A stretch of 64,000 nucleotides of DNA, taken from assembly GCF_021287135.1 (NCBI RefSeq), contig NZ_JAJTBB010000064.1:1-64000 (forward strand). Reading direction: 5' to 3'. Shown in pieces: positions 43,159 through 54,472 of this stretch. A program made the position numbers and the translations under genes. Below the pieces are notes generated by a model, which did no database searches, was not told the origin of the DNA, and saw only the letters and a program-made list of their open reading frames with translations. This DNA is from Acidovorax sp. Its GTDB lineage: Bacteria; Pseudomonadota; Gammaproteobacteria; Burkholderiales; Burkholderiaceae_C. Each line of letters opens with the position of its first letter. Position 1 is the stretch's first letter.

Positions 43159-44574
43159 CTATTTGCCGATGCAGAAGCTGGAAAAGATGACGCCCAGCAG
43201 GTCGTCCGAACTGAACTCGCCGGTGATGGTGTTCAGCGCGTTCTGCGCCAGCCGCAGCTCTTCCGCCAGCAGGTCCAGCGCCGGGCCCTGCGCCTGCAAC
43301 TGGTCGGCGGCCTCCTGCAGGTGCTGCCCCACGGCCTGCAGAGCCTGCACATGCCGCGCCCGCGCCAGGTACAGGCCTTCGGGCGCGGACTGCCAGCCCG
43401 CCACCTCCAGCAGTTGGCGCCGCAGCCGGTCCAGGCCCTCGCCCGTGCGGGCGGACAGGCACACGCCCGCCCGCGCCTGCGCGGCGGCGGCGTCCGGGGC
43501 GCTGTCCAGCTTGTTCCAGACATCGATCACGGGGATGCTCCCGGGCAGCTTCTGCGCCAGGGCGCTGGCGATGTCGGCGTCGCCGGCGGCGTATTCCGGC
43601 AGGCCCAGGCGTTCCAGGTCATGCAAGAACAGCACCGCGTCGGCGCCGGCAATGGCCTCCCAGGCCCGGGCGATGCCGATGCGCTCCACCGCATCGTCGC
43701 TTTCCCGCAGGCCGGCCGTGTCGATGATGTGCAGGGGCACGCCCTCGATCTGGATGGTCTGCTGCACCTTGTCGCGCGTGGTGCCCGCTATGGGCGTCAC
43801 GATGGCCAGCTCGGCGCCGGCCAGCGCATTGAGCAGCGAACTCTTGCCCGCGTTGGGCTGCCCGGCGATGACGACCTTGATGCCCTCGCGCAGCAGCGCG
43901 CCCTGGCGCGCCCGCTGCATCACCGATGCCAGCGTTTGCTGCAAATTTGATAGCTGGCCGCGCGCATCTGCCTTGCGCAGGAAGTCGATTTCCTCTTCAG
44001 GAAAATCCAGCGTGGCCTCCACCAGCATGCGCAGGTGGATGAGCGCATCGCGCAGGGCGTGAATCTCGGCCGAGAAGGCGCCGGTGAGCGACCGGCTCGC
44101 GCTGCGCGCCGCCGCCTCCGTGCTGGCGTCGATCAGGTCGGCAATGGCCTCGGCCTGGGCCAGGTCGATCTTGTCGTTGAGAAAGGCGCGCTCCGTGAAC
44201 TCGCCGGGCTGCGCCACCCGCAGACCCGGCAGGCACGGCTGGCCCGTGGCCGGATCGGGGGCGGCCCCCGCCTCCAGGCAGCGCGCCAGCAGCAGCTGCA
44301 GCACCACGGGGCCGCCGTGGGCCTGCAGCTCCAGCACATCCTCGCCGGTGTAGCTGTGCGGGCCGGGGAAGTAAAGCGCCAGCCCCTGGTCGATGGCCTG
44401 GCCCCGCGCGTCCCTAAACGGCAGGTAGGTGGCCTCGCGGGGCTTGAGCGCCCGCCCGCACAGCGCCTGGACGAGCGCCGCAAGCCCCTTGCCCGACACC
44501 CGCACGATGCCGACAGCCCCGCGCCCGGGGGCCGTGGCGATGGCGACGATGGGATCGTGGTGGCGGGCAAGCAT
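43159..44574 (-). CDS. mnmE: tRNA uridine-5-carboxymethylaminomethyl modification GTPase MnmE
   Basis: 471 residues. With MnmG it modifies the wobble uridine of several tRNAs. The N-terminal folate-binding domain begins [19 protein letters not shown]; the G domain has [14 protein letters not shown] (G1), GTTRDKV (G2), DTAGLR (G3) and NKLD (G4); the C-terminus is the conserved CIGK. It is the last gene of the classic rpmH-rnpA-yidD-yidC-mnmE group but a family B repeat separates it from yidC. Codons near residue 210 contain AGCTATCAAATTT, the end motif of repeat family A. Confidence 0.96.
   Translation of the reverse strand: MLARHHDPIVAIATAPGRGAVGIVRVSGKGLAALVQALCGRALKPREATYLPFRDARGQAIDQGLALYFPGPHSYTGEDVLELQAHGGPVVLQLLLARCLEAGAAPDPATGQPCLPGLRVAQPGEFTERAFLNDKIDLAQAEAIADLIDASTEAAARSASRSLTGAFSAEIHALRDALIHLRMLVEATLDFPEEEIDFLRKADARGQLSNLQQTLASVMQRARQGALLREGIKVVIAGQPNAGKSSLLNALAGAELAIVTPIAGTTRDKVQQTIQIEGVPLHIIDTAGLRESDDAVERIGIARAWEAIAGADAVLFLHDLERLGLPEYAAGDADIASALAQKLPGSIPVIDVWNKLDSAPDAAAAQARAGVCLSARTGEGLDRLRRQLLEVAGWQSAPEGLYLARARHVQALQAVGQHLQEAADQLQAQGPALDLLAEELRLAQNALNTITGEFSSDDLLGVIFSSFCIGK
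43935..43975 (-). repeat. Possible repeat family A fragment inside mnmE
   Basis: AGCTATCAAATTT (43955-43943) matches 13 of 13 bases of the family A end, preceded by GCAGATGCGCGCGGCC. It encodes QLSNLQ in a helical linker of normal length. Only one end of the element is visible, so this could be chance. Confidence 0.35.
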
Positions 44575-44609
44575 GGGGGCAGTTGATAGGGTAAAGGCAC
44601 CAAAAAACT

Positions 44610-44723
44610 GGCGCGACCCAGGCGCGGGGACACCGCGCAAGGGCCGCCCCGCCGCGCTGGTGTCGCCCCCCTTCCCGCGCGCAGCGCGAGAGAAAGGGGG
44701 AAGCGGCGCAGCCGCTCAGGGGG
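44610..44723 (-). repeat. Dispersed repeat family B, copy 3
   Basis: On the minus strand, directly after the yidC stop: AACCCCCTGAGCGGCTGCGC, then CCGCTTCCCCCTTTCTCTC paired with GAAGGGGG, then GCGGGGCGGCCCTTGCGCGG. It separates yidC from mnmE and may stop or slow transcription between them. Confidence 0.82.
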
Positions 44724-46439
44724 TTACTTAAATTTCGGCAAGTTGAATTGCGGCGGCACGCCCATGCGGGTGTTGATGATCCACTGCTGCGCAATCGACA
44801 GCAGGTTGTTCGTCAGCCAGTACAGCACCAGGCCGGCCGGGAAGAAGAAGAACATCACGCTGAAGATCAGGGGCATGAACCACATCATCTTGGCCTGCAT
44901 CGGATCCGGCGGCGCGGGGTTCAGGGCCGTCTGCAGCAGCGAGCTGGCCGTCATCAAGAGGGGCAGGATGAAGAACGGGTCGGGCGTGGACAGGTCGTGG
45001 ATCCAGCCGATCCAGGGCGCATTGCGCATTTCCACGCTGGACAGCAGCACCCAGTACAGCGCAATGAACACGGGGATCTGGATCATGATGGGGAAGCAGC
45101 CGCCCATCGGGTTGACCTTCTCCTCGCGGTAGATGCGCATCATCTCCTGCTGCATCTGCTGCGGCTTGTCCTTCAGGCGCTCGCGCATTTCCATGATGCG
45201 CGGGTTGATGGCCTTCATCTTGGCCATGCTGGCGTAGGCCTTGGCGTTGAGCCAGTAGAACGCAATCTTCAGCAGCAGCACCAGCGCCACGATGGACCAG
45301 CCCCAGTTGTTCAGCAGCTTGTGCAGCTGGTCGAGCAGCCAGTACAGCGGCTTGGACAGGATGGTCAGCCAGCCGTAGTCCTTGACCAGTTCCAGCCCGG
45401 GGTAGAGCTTCTCCATCATGGTCTCGACCTGCGGGCCGGCGAACAGGCGCGCGTCCAGCGTCTTGGTGGCGCCGGGTTCGATGCTTCCCAGCGCGGTGAG
45501 CATGCCCACGGCGTACAGGTTGGTGTCCACCTTGCGGGCAAACGGCTCGCGCGCCGTGCCGTCGGCCAGCAGCCAGGCCGTGGCGAAGTAGTGCTGCACC
45601 ATAGCCACGTAGCCGTTGGGGGACTCCTTGGGGATGTCGACCTTGCCGTTCTCGATGTCCTTGAACTCGATCTTCTGGTACTTCTTGGCTTCGGTGTAGA
45701 CCGCGGGGCCGGTGAAGGTGGAGTAGAACGACGACTCGCCGGGCGGCTTGTTGCCGTCACGCACCAGCTGCAGGTACAGCTGCGGCGCCACGGCGGCGGT
45801 GCCGGTGTTGACGATTTCATGCTTCACCGCGATGTCGTAGGCGCCGCGCCGGACCGTCCAGGTCTTCACCAGCTTGAGGCCGTCCATCACCGGGGATTCG
45901 AAGCGGATGCTGATCTCGTCCTCGCCGTCCTTGAGCTCGCGCGGGCCGGGCACGGCCGTCATGACGGTCTTGTGCGTGGGGAATTTGCCCCCGATCAGGC
46001 CCGTCTGCGCCACGTACACGCGTTGCGCGCTCTCGTCGAGCAGCTGGAATTTGCGCGTCTTGTCCACCATGTCCGCGTGCTGCAGCAGCTCCGCGTGGGT
46101 GAGCGAGCCGCCCTCGCTGTCGAACGTCAGGCGGTACAGGTCGGTCTTGACCTCCACGCGCTCGCGCGCAGCAGGGGCGGCCGGGGTAGCGGGCTGGCCC
46201 GGAACGGCCGAAGCGCCCTGGGCGGCAGCGGCCACCGGCGTGCTGCTGGATGCGGGCACGCTGGCTGCGCCAGCACCCGTGGTCCCGGGCGCGGCGCCCG
46301 TTGCGGCAGGCGCCGTCACCGCGGCCGGAGACGGGAAGAACGTGGCCTTCTTCCCATTGTGCAGCTGCCACTTGTCCCACAGCAAAACCATGGAAAAGCC
46401 AAAAATCACCCACAGGATGGTGCGGCGAATGTCGTTCAT
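44724..46439 (-). CDS. yidC: Membrane protein insertase YidC
   Basis: 571 residues. Inserts and folds inner-membrane proteins, alone or with SecYEG. An N-terminal membrane helix (ILWVIFGFSMVLLW), an Ala/Pro-rich linker, the periplasmic P1 beta domain and the five-helix 60KD_IMP core (WLTILSKPLYWLLDQLHKLLNNWGWSIV ... NPMGGCFPIMIQIPVFIALYWVL) are all present. Its ATG overlaps the yidD stop as ATGA. Confidence 0.97.
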   Translation of the reverse strand: MNDIRRTILWVIFGFSMVLLWDKWQLHNGKKATFFPSPAAVTAPAATGAAPGTTGAGAASVPASSSTPVAAAAQGASAVPGQPATPAAPAARERVEVKTDLYRLTFDSEGGSLTHAELLQHADMVDKTRKFQLLDESAQRVYVAQTGLIGGKFPTHKTVMTAVPGPRELKDGEDEISIRFESPVMDGLKLVKTWTVRRGAYDIAVKHEIVNTGTAAVAPQLYLQLVRDGNKPPGESSFYSTFTGPAVYTEAKKYQKIEFKDIENGKVDIPKESPNGYVAMVQHYFATAWLLADGTAREPFARKVDTNLYAVGMLTALGSIEPGATKTLDARLFAGPQVETMMEKLYPGLELVKDYGWLTILSKPLYWLLDQLHKLLNNWGWSIVALVLLLKIAFYWLNAKAYASMAKMKAINPRIMEMRERLKDKPQQMQQEMMRIYREEKVNPMGGCFPIMIQIPVFIALYWVLLSSVEMRNAPWIGWIHDLSTPDPFFILPLLMTASSLLQTALNPAPPDPMQAKMMWFMPLIFSVMFFFFPAGLVLYWLTNNLLSIAQQWIINTRMGVPPQFNLPKFK

Positions 46440-46735
46440 GAAGACTTCTTCGGTGAGGATGGTTGGGGGGTGGTGGATTCTTCAGAAAGCCGCGAGAAAA
46501 GCCGCAGGCTGCGCGGCAATTGTTGCGGGACCGGGTCGTGGCCCCCGTCACACCAGGGGTGGCAGCGTACCAGCCTGCGCACCGTGAGGTAGCTGCCGGC
46601 CGCCGCGCCATGCTGTTCCAGCGCCTGCAGCGAGTAGGCGGAGCAGGTCGGCTCAAAGCGGCAGGCCGAGCCCAGCCAGGGGCTGAGGAACAGCCGGTAC
46701 CCTTTGACGATGCCGATCAACAGGCGGCGCATCAT
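46436..46735 (-). CDS. yidD: Membrane protein insertion efficiency factor YidD
   Basis: 99 residues with the DUF37 signature: LLIGIVKGYRLFLSPWLG, CRFEPTCSAYSLQALEQHG and RCHPWCDGGHDPVP. The paired cysteines are invariant in the family. It supports YidC/Sec-dependent insertion. A Ser/Pro-rich tail follows the conserved part. It overlaps both rnpA (4 nt) and yidC (4 nt). Confidence 0.95.
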   Translation of the reverse strand: MMRRLLIGIVKGYRLFLSPWLGSACRFEPTCSAYSLQALEQHGAAAGSYLTVRRLVRCHPWCDGGHDPVPQQLPRSLRLFSRLSEESTTPQPSSPKKSS

Positions 46736-47247
46736 GGCGCGGGCTCCTCGGCAACGCGGGGGCGGGCCGGTGCGATGGCCGCCGTTGGCGCGGGCACGGA
46801 GGTGCGCCGGGCCGCGTGGGCGAAGAGCTGCAGCAGCTCTGCGCGCACCGCCTGCTTGAGCTGATCGGACGTGGCGCTGATGAACTGCTTGCGGTCAAAC
46901 GCGGTGCGCAGCCGCACCACGTGGGCGGCCCGCGGAAGCCGCGCTTCGAACGAGGCGCCCACCGTGTAGATCTGGCGCTTGATGGTGTTGCGCGTGACGG
47001 CCCGGCGCGCCCAGCGCTTGGGCACCATGGCGCCCAGCCAGACGTCCGGCACGGCAAACAGGGCCTGCGGCCCTTGCGTTAAAGGCAAGGAGCCGGGCCC
47101 TGTGGAGTCCGTCGCGCCAGCCTGGCTGGCAGTGCCGCCACCGCCGGCGTCCAGCGCCAGGCGGTGCAGCGCAAAATGCGCCGTGCGGGAGACCGTGCCC
47201 CCCGCCATGGCGGCCTGAAACTGCGGACGGGTTTTCAGCCGTTGCAT
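46732..47247 (-). CDS. rnpA: Ribonuclease P protein component
   Basis: 171 residues, protein subunit of the tRNA-5'-end-processing ribozyme. The RNR signature KRWARRAVTRNTIKRQI is near residue 85. Two features make it about 50 residues longer than E. coli RnpA: an insert of roughly 40 residues before the signature (DAGGGGTASQAGATDSTGPG...) and a Pro/Ala-rich C-terminal tail. It lies 63 nt after rpmH. Confidence 0.94.
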   Translation of the reverse strand: MQRLKTRPQFQAAMAGGTVSRTAHFALHRLALDAGGGGTASQAGATDSTGPGSLPLTQGPQALFAVPDVWLGAMVPKRWARRAVTRNTIKRQIYTVGASFEARLPRAAHVVRLRTAFDRKQFISATSDQLKQAVRAELLQLFAHAARRTSVPAPTAAIAPARPRVAEEPAP

Positions 47248-47310
47248 GCAGGCGCCCCGTCTGGAACCCGACGGCACAAACCGGGGGGCAGGCTGTGGTC
47301 CGAAACGGCC

Positions 47311-47445
47311 TTAGACGGCCAGGCGCTTGCGGCCCTTGGCGCGGCGTGCGTTGATGACAGCACGGCCGCCGCGGGTCTTCATGCGGACGAGGAAACCGTG
47401 GGTGCGCGCGCGGCGCGTCTTGGAGGGCTGGTAAGTACGTTTCAT
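47311..47445 (-). CDS. rpmH: 50S ribosomal protein L34
   Basis: 44 residues, [20 protein letters not shown] ... [18 protein letters not shown], the complete and highly conserved L34. It heads the rpmH-rnpA-yidD-yidC operon, divergent from dnaA, the standard arrangement next to the bacterial origin. Confidence 0.98.
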   Translation of the reverse strand: MKRTYQPSKTRRARTHGFLVRMKTRGGRAVINARRAKGRKRLAV

Positions 47446-47545
47446 GGTGCTATTCCTTGAGGTTCAGTTCCGGACTGCTGCTCTTGAACCCCTGCCCCGA
47501 CTGCAAGTCGGAAAGCAGAAACAACGGCGCGCCGGGTCAAATCAC

Positions 47546-47601
47546 CCTGAACACATTCAGGGAAACCCGCAATTATCGCAGGCTTGTTGCCGACTGGCAA
47601 T
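47546..47601 (-). promoter_or_regulatory. rpmH operon promoter and leader palindrome
   Basis: On the minus strand TTGCCA (47601-47596), a 17-nt spacer and GATAAT (47578-47573) preceded by TGC form a near-consensus sigma-70 promoter starting near 47566. The early leader holds CCCTGAA/TTCAGGG (47563-47546), a 7-bp hairpin with a 4-nt loop. The leader to rpmH is about 120 nt. Confidence 0.8.
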
Positions 47602-47699
47602 GCCCCTGGGCGCGTGAAGCCCTTGGACCGCTCTTCCTCCTGGCGCTGCGGGCCCCGGCGCGCCGGCCCTGCGGGCGGCGGGGGCGGCCGGCCGCCGCG

Positions 47700-47760
47700 T
47701 TGTGGATAACTCCCTGGACAAGCTACAATCCGCCGCCCAGTCCCGTTCCTCCTATCCACA
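47700..47760 (+). promoter_or_regulatory. dnaA promoter with two DnaA boxes (candidate origin region)
   Basis: TTATCCACA, a perfect DnaA box, is present on the minus strand at 47709-47701, and CTATCCACA (one mismatch) at 47752-47760. TTGTGG (47700-47705), an 18-nt spacer and TACAAT (47724-47729) make the promoter; the first box overlaps its -35, as expected for autorepression. The rpmH-dnaA gap is the usual oriC place in related bacteria, but two boxes are few, so origin assignment is tentative. Confidence 0.75.
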
Positions 47761-47777
47761 ACAAGAATCACTCCGAA

Positions 47778-49202
47778 ATGACCGAGGAACCCTCCCACGG
47801 CTCCCAGCAATCGCCCGGCGCGGACGCCGGGCAGGGCCTGTGGCAAGCCTGCGTAGAGCAGCTGGCACAAGACCTTCCCGAGCAGCAGTTCAACACCTGG
47901 ATCAAGCCCCTGGTCGCCCAGGTGGCCGAGGATTTTTCCAAGGTCACGGTGCTCGTGGCCAACCGCTTCAAGCTCGACTGGATTCGCGCCCAGTACGCCG
48001 GCCGCATTGCCGCCCTGCTCGAAGGCCTGTATGGCCAGCCCGTGGCACTGGAGTTAGCGCTTGCTCAGCGTGAATCCGTCGCCCGTACTTATGTTCGCCC
48101 GGCGGCGGCCGAGCCCACCAGTGCGCCGGCAGCCGCCGAAGGACCCTCGGGCCATGCCGAGGAGGCGCCGGCTGGCGCCTTCCGCAACCGGCTCAATGCC
48201 GCCCTCACGTTCGAGACGCTGGTGGAGGGCACGGCCAACCGCATGGCCCGCTCGGCGGCCATGCACGTGGCCGGGTCGCCCGGCCACCTCTACAACCCGC
48301 TGTTCATCTACGGCGGGGTGGGCCTGGGCAAGACCCACCTGGTGCATGCGGTGGGCAACCGCCTGCTGCAGGACAAGCCGGACGCCAAAGTTCTCTACAT
48401 CCATGCCGAGCAGTTCGTGTCGGATGTGGTTAAGGCCTACCAGCGCCGCACCTTCGACGAGTTCAAGGAGCGCTACCACTCGCTGGACCTGCTGCTGATC
48501 GACGACGTGCAGTTCTTTGCCAACAAGGACCGCACGCAGGAGGAATTCTTCAACGCGTTCGAGGCCCTGCTGGCCAAGAAGTCGCACATCGTGATGACCT
48601 CGGACACGTACCCGAAGGGCCTGGCCAACATCCACGAGCGGCTGGTGTCGCGCTTCGACTCGGGCCTCACCGTGGCCATCGAACCGCCCGAGCTGGAAAT
48701 GCGCGTGGCCATTTTGATCAACAAGGCCCGCGTGGAAGGCACGGAGATGCCCGAGGAAGTCGCCTTCTTCGTGGCCAAGAACGTGCGCTCCAACGTGCGC
48801 GAGCTGGAAGGCGCGCTGCGCAAGATCCTGGCGTACTCGCGCTTCAACCAGAAGGAAATCTCCATCCAGCTCGCCCGCGAGGCGCTGCGCGACCTGCTGT
48901 CCATCCAGAACCGGCAGATCAGTGTGGAAAACATTCAGAAGACGGTGGCCGACTACTACAAGATCAAGGTTGCCGACATGTACAGCAAGAAGCGCCCGGC
49001 CAGCATTGCCCGCCCGCGCCAGATTGCGATGTACCTGGCCAAGGAGCTGACGCAAAAGAGCCTTCCGGAGATCGGAGAATTGTTCGGCGGGCGCGACCAC
49101 ACCACCGTGCTGCATGCCGTGCGCAAGATCGCCGGCGAGCGCCAGCAGCTGACCGAGTTGAACCAGCAGCTGCATGTGCTGGAGCAGACGCTGAAAGGCT
49201 GA
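47778..49202 (+). CDS. dnaA: Chromosomal replication initiator DnaA
   Basis: 474 residues. Domain I (residues about 1-85; [25 protein letters not shown]), a short acidic/Ala linker, domain III with Walker [11 protein letters not shown] and Walker [11 protein letters not shown], and domain IV with the DnaA-box-binding [15 protein letters not shown]. All catalytic and binding motifs are intact. There is no clear Shine-Dalgarno before the ATG. It is followed by dnaN and gyrB. Confidence 0.98.
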   Translation: MTEEPSHGSQQSPGADAGQGLWQACVEQLAQDLPEQQFNTWIKPLVAQVAEDFSKVTVLVANRFKLDWIRAQYAGRIAALLEGLYGQPVALELALAQRESVARTYVRPAAAEPTSAPAAAEGPSGHAEEAPAGAFRNRLNAALTFETLVEGTANRMARSAAMHVAGSPGHLYNPLFIYGGVGLGKTHLVHAVGNRLLQDKPDAKVLYIHAEQFVSDVVKAYQRRTFDEFKERYHSLDLLLIDDVQFFANKDRTQEEFFNAFEALLAKKSHIVMTSDTYPKGLANIHERLVSRFDSGLTVAIEPPELEMRVAILINKARVEGTEMPEEVAFFVAKNVRSNVRELEGALRKILAYSRFNQKEISIQLAREALRDLLSIQNRQISVENIQKTVADYYKIKVADMYSKKRPASIARPRQIAMYLAKELTQKSLPEIGELFGGRDHTTVLHAVRKIAGERQQLTELNQQLHVLEQTLKG

Positions 49203-49344
49203 AGGCGCGTGGGAAAAGCACCGAGCGGTCAGCGCCCGTTCAATGGGCAGTTAAACGGGCAAAATGGCGGGTTAGGCAGCGGGGGGATGCACGACCTGCG
49301 CAGCTGTCCAAGCACCGTTCCAAAATCCACAAGAGGTTGAAGAC

Positions 49345-50463
49345 ATGATCGTCCTGAAGGCAACACAAGACAAGGTTCTCGCGGTTCTGCAATCCGTGGC
49401 GGGCATCGTGGAACGGCGGCACACGCTGCCCATCCTGGCCAATGTGCTGATCCGCAAGACGGGCAATGCCCTGCAGCTGACGACCAGCGACCTCGAAATC
49501 CAGATCCGCACCACCGCCGAGCTGGGCGGCGACACCGGCGACTTCACCACCACCGTGGGGGCGCGCAAGCTCATCGACATCCTGCGCACCATGCCCGGCG
49601 ACCAGACCGTGAGCCTGGAGTCGCAGCAGTCCAAGCTGATCTTGAAGGGCGGCAAGAGCCGTTTCACCCTGCAGAGCCTGCCGGCCGAGGACTTCCCGCT
49701 GGTGCAGGAGTCCGCCGCCTTCGGCCCCGCGTTCAGCGTGCCGCAAAAGGTGCTCAAGGACCTGCTGGGCCAGGTGAGCTTCGCGATGGCCGTGCAGGAC
49801 ATCCGCTACTACCTGAACGGCATCCTGTTCGTGGCCGAGGGCAAGACCCTGAGCCTGGTTGCCACCGACGGCCACCGCCTGGCGTTTGCCAGCAGCCAGC
49901 TGGACGTGGAAGTGCCCAAGCAGGAAGTCATCCTGCCGCGCAAGACGGTGATCGAGCTGCAGCGCTTGCTCAGCGATGCGGGCGGCGAGAACCAGCCCCA
50001 CATCGAGATGCAGTTTGCCAACAACCAGGCCAAGTTCACCTTTGGCGGGATGGAGTTCGTCACCAAGCTGGTGGAAGGCAAGTTCCCCGACTACAACCGC
50101 GTGATCCCCAAGAACCACAAGAACAGCGTCACCCTGGGCCGCGCCCCGCTCCTGGCCAGCCTGCAGCGCACGGCCATCATGACCAGCGACAAGTTCAAGG
50201 GCGTGCGCCTGAACATCGAGCCCGGCACGCTGCGCGTGGCGTCCAACAACGCCGAGCAGGAAGAGGCCGTGGACGAGCTCGACATCGACTACGGTGGCGA
50301 CACCATCGAGATCGGCTTCAACGTCACCTACCTCATCGACGCCCTGGCCAACATGGGCCAGGACATGGTGAAGGTGGAACTCTCGGACGGCAACAGCTCC
50401 GCGCTGATCACCATCCCCGACAACGACAGCTTCAAATATGTCGTGATGCCCATGCGCATTTGA
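49345..50463 (+). CDS. dnaN: DNA polymerase III beta sliding clamp
   Basis: 372 residues, ring-shaped processivity clamp. It starts MIVLKATQDKVLAVLQSV, has the three repeated clamp folds, and ends with the conserved YVVMPMRI. AGAGG lies 7 nt before the ATG. The 142-nt gap after dnaA has only poor DnaA-box matches (AAATCCACA). Confidence 0.98.
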   Translation: MIVLKATQDKVLAVLQSVAGIVERRHTLPILANVLIRKTGNALQLTTSDLEIQIRTTAELGGDTGDFTTTVGARKLIDILRTMPGDQTVSLESQQSKLILKGGKSRFTLQSLPAEDFPLVQESAAFGPAFSVPQKVLKDLLGQVSFAMAVQDIRYYLNGILFVAEGKTLSLVATDGHRLAFASSQLDVEVPKQEVILPRKTVIELQRLLSDAGGENQPHIEMQFANNQAKFTFGGMEFVTKLVEGKFPDYNRVIPKNHKNSVTLGRAPLLASLQRTAIMTSDKFKGVRLNIEPGTLRVASNNAEQEEAVDELDIDYGGDTIEIGFNVTYLIDALANMGQDMVKVELSDGNSSALITIPDNDSFKYVVMPMRI

Positions 50464-50507
50464 TGGGCGGCGGACGGCGTGCCCCTTGCGCCCGCCGCGC
50501 CGCGTGC

Positions 50508-50572
50508 CTGATAAATGCTATCATTTTGATAGCTTCCGGCGATTTACTGATAAGCGCTGGAGCCTGATTTGA
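50508..50572 (-). repeat. Dispersed repeat family A, copy 8
   Basis: On the minus strand: AAATCAGGCTCC, AGCGCTTATCAGTAAATCGC, CGGAAGCTATCAAAATGATAGC. Its AGCTATCAAAATGATAGC end is itself palindromic. It fills the dnaN-gyrB gap. Confidence 0.8.
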
Positions 50573-53248
<2,676 letters not shown>

Positions 53249-53260
53249 TGGACATTCATT

Positions 53261-53301
53261 CACCATGAAAATCGAAAGCGGCATTTTCGATTTTCATGGT
53301 G
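53261..53301. promoter_or_regulatory. Perfect 17-bp palindrome upstream of the AAA ATPase gene
   Basis: CACCATGAAAATCGAAA (53261-53277) and its exact reverse complement TTTCGATTTTCATGGTG (53285-53301) flank a 7-nt centre. It lies 12 nt after gyrB and 17 nt before the next ATG. GATAGT (53305-53310) just after it is the probable -10, so the palindrome covers the -35 region and is well placed as an operator. There is no following T-run, so terminator function is weaker. Confidence 0.8.
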
Positions 53302-53318
53302 TTTGATAGTATGGCGGC

Positions 53319-54464
53319 ATGTTAATCCAGCGCCGCCAACTCATTGACCAGCTCGCACGACTGCTTGCCTCCTTTCGTGCAGTCGAACTGGTAGGCCCCC
53401 GGCAAGTGGGCAAGACCACGCTGGCGCGGCATTTCATCGACGTGGCCAGCCCCCAGTATTTCGACCTGGAAGACCCTGTCTCACGCCAGCGGCTGGCAGA
53501 CCCTATGACCACGCTGGCAGGCCTGCAAGGCCTGGTGGTGATTGACGAGGTCCAGCACATGCCCGCCTTGCCCGAGACGCTGCGGGTGCTGATGGACCGC
53601 CCTGGGCACATGCACCAGAACGGCCAGTACCTGCTGCTGGGCAGCGCCTCGCCCCGCGTGATGCACAAGAGCGAATCCCTTTTAGGGCGCGCCGTGACCC
53701 TGGAAGTCAGCGGCTTCGACATTGGCGAAACCGGCACCGATTCCGCCGCCGTGCAGCAGCTCTGGCTGCGAGGGGGGTTTCCTGCCGCGTACCTTGCCGA
53801 CAATGACGCAGTCAGCGCCCAGTGGTGCACCGCCGCCATTCAGCGCCACGTGAGCAGCGATCTGCCGCTGCTGGGCATGAACGCGCCCGCTCCCTTGATG
53901 ACGCGCTTCTGGCAGATGCTGGCCCACTACCACGGCCAGACATGGAATGCAGCCGAGCCGGCACGGTCGCTGGGGATCACCGAGCCCACCGTTCGGCGGT
54001 ACCTGGACTACCTGACGCAAACGTTCATGGTTCGCCAGCTCCAGCCGTGGCATGCGAACCTGGCCAAGCGGCAGGTCAAGGCACCCAAGATCTACTTCCG
54101 CGACACCGGCCTGCTGCATACGCTGCTGGGCATCCGCAGCCTGCCGCAACTGCTGGCGCATCCGCTCAGCGGCGCCAGCTGGGAAGGGTTTGCGCTGGAG
54201 CAGGTCCTGCGCATCGCGCAACCCGATGAAGCCTACTTCTGGGCAACGCACCAGGGCGCCGAGCTGGACCTTCTGCTGTTCAAGGACGGCCGGCGGGTCG
54301 GCGTGGAATTCAAGCGCAGCGATGCACCCAAGCTCACCCCCAGCATGCGCATTGCGATGGAGGACCTGAAGCTGGACGCGCTGTATGTGGTGTACCCTGG
54401 CTCACATCGGTATGCCTTGGCACCCCAAGTGGAGGCGGTGCCCTTGACGGCACTGCTGGCATAG
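53319..54464 (+). CDS. AAA ATPase with DUF4143 domain
   Basis: 381 residues of the COG1373 type. Walker A GPRQVGKTTLARHF (near residue 28), Walker B LVVIDEVQHMP (near 73) and sensor-like YLLLGSASP precede the C-terminal DUF4143 domain, which has a winged-helix-like segment (SLGITEPTVRRYLDYLTQTFMVRQL) and a PD-(D/E)XK-like end (EGFALEQVL ... GAELDLLLFKDGRRVGVEFKRSD). The last part keeps E, ELD and EFK spacing seen in restriction-type nucleases. The biological role of the family is unsettled. The ATG has no Shine-Dalgarno and follows GATAGT closely, so the mRNA is probably leaderless. Confidence 0.88.
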   Translation: MLIQRRQLIDQLARLLASFRAVELVGPRQVGKTTLARHFIDVASPQYFDLEDPVSRQRLADPMTTLAGLQGLVVIDEVQHMPALPETLRVLMDRPGHMHQNGQYLLLGSASPRVMHKSESLLGRAVTLEVSGFDIGETGTDSAAVQQLWLRGGFPAAYLADNDAVSAQWCTAAIQRHVSSDLPLLGMNAPAPLMTRFWQMLAHYHGQTWNAAEPARSLGITEPTVRRYLDYLTQTFMVRQLQPWHANLAKRQVKAPKIYFRDTGLLHTLLGIRSLPQLLAHPLSGASWEGFALEQVLRIAQPDEAYFWATHQGAELDLLLFKDGRRVGVEFKRSDAPKLTPSMRIAMEDLKLDALYVVYPGSHRYALAPQVEAVPLTALLA

Positions 54465-54472
54465 CAAATCAA

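Noticed and set aside
49203-49344. Replication origin between dnaA and dnaN
   Set aside because: Only one poor DnaA-box match (AAATCCACA) is present; the rpmH-dnaA gap has a perfect box and a one-mismatch box.
53261-53301. A gyrB intrinsic terminator
   Set aside because: The stem is perfect but AT-rich in its arms and not followed by a T-run; its position over the next gene's -35 fits an operator better.
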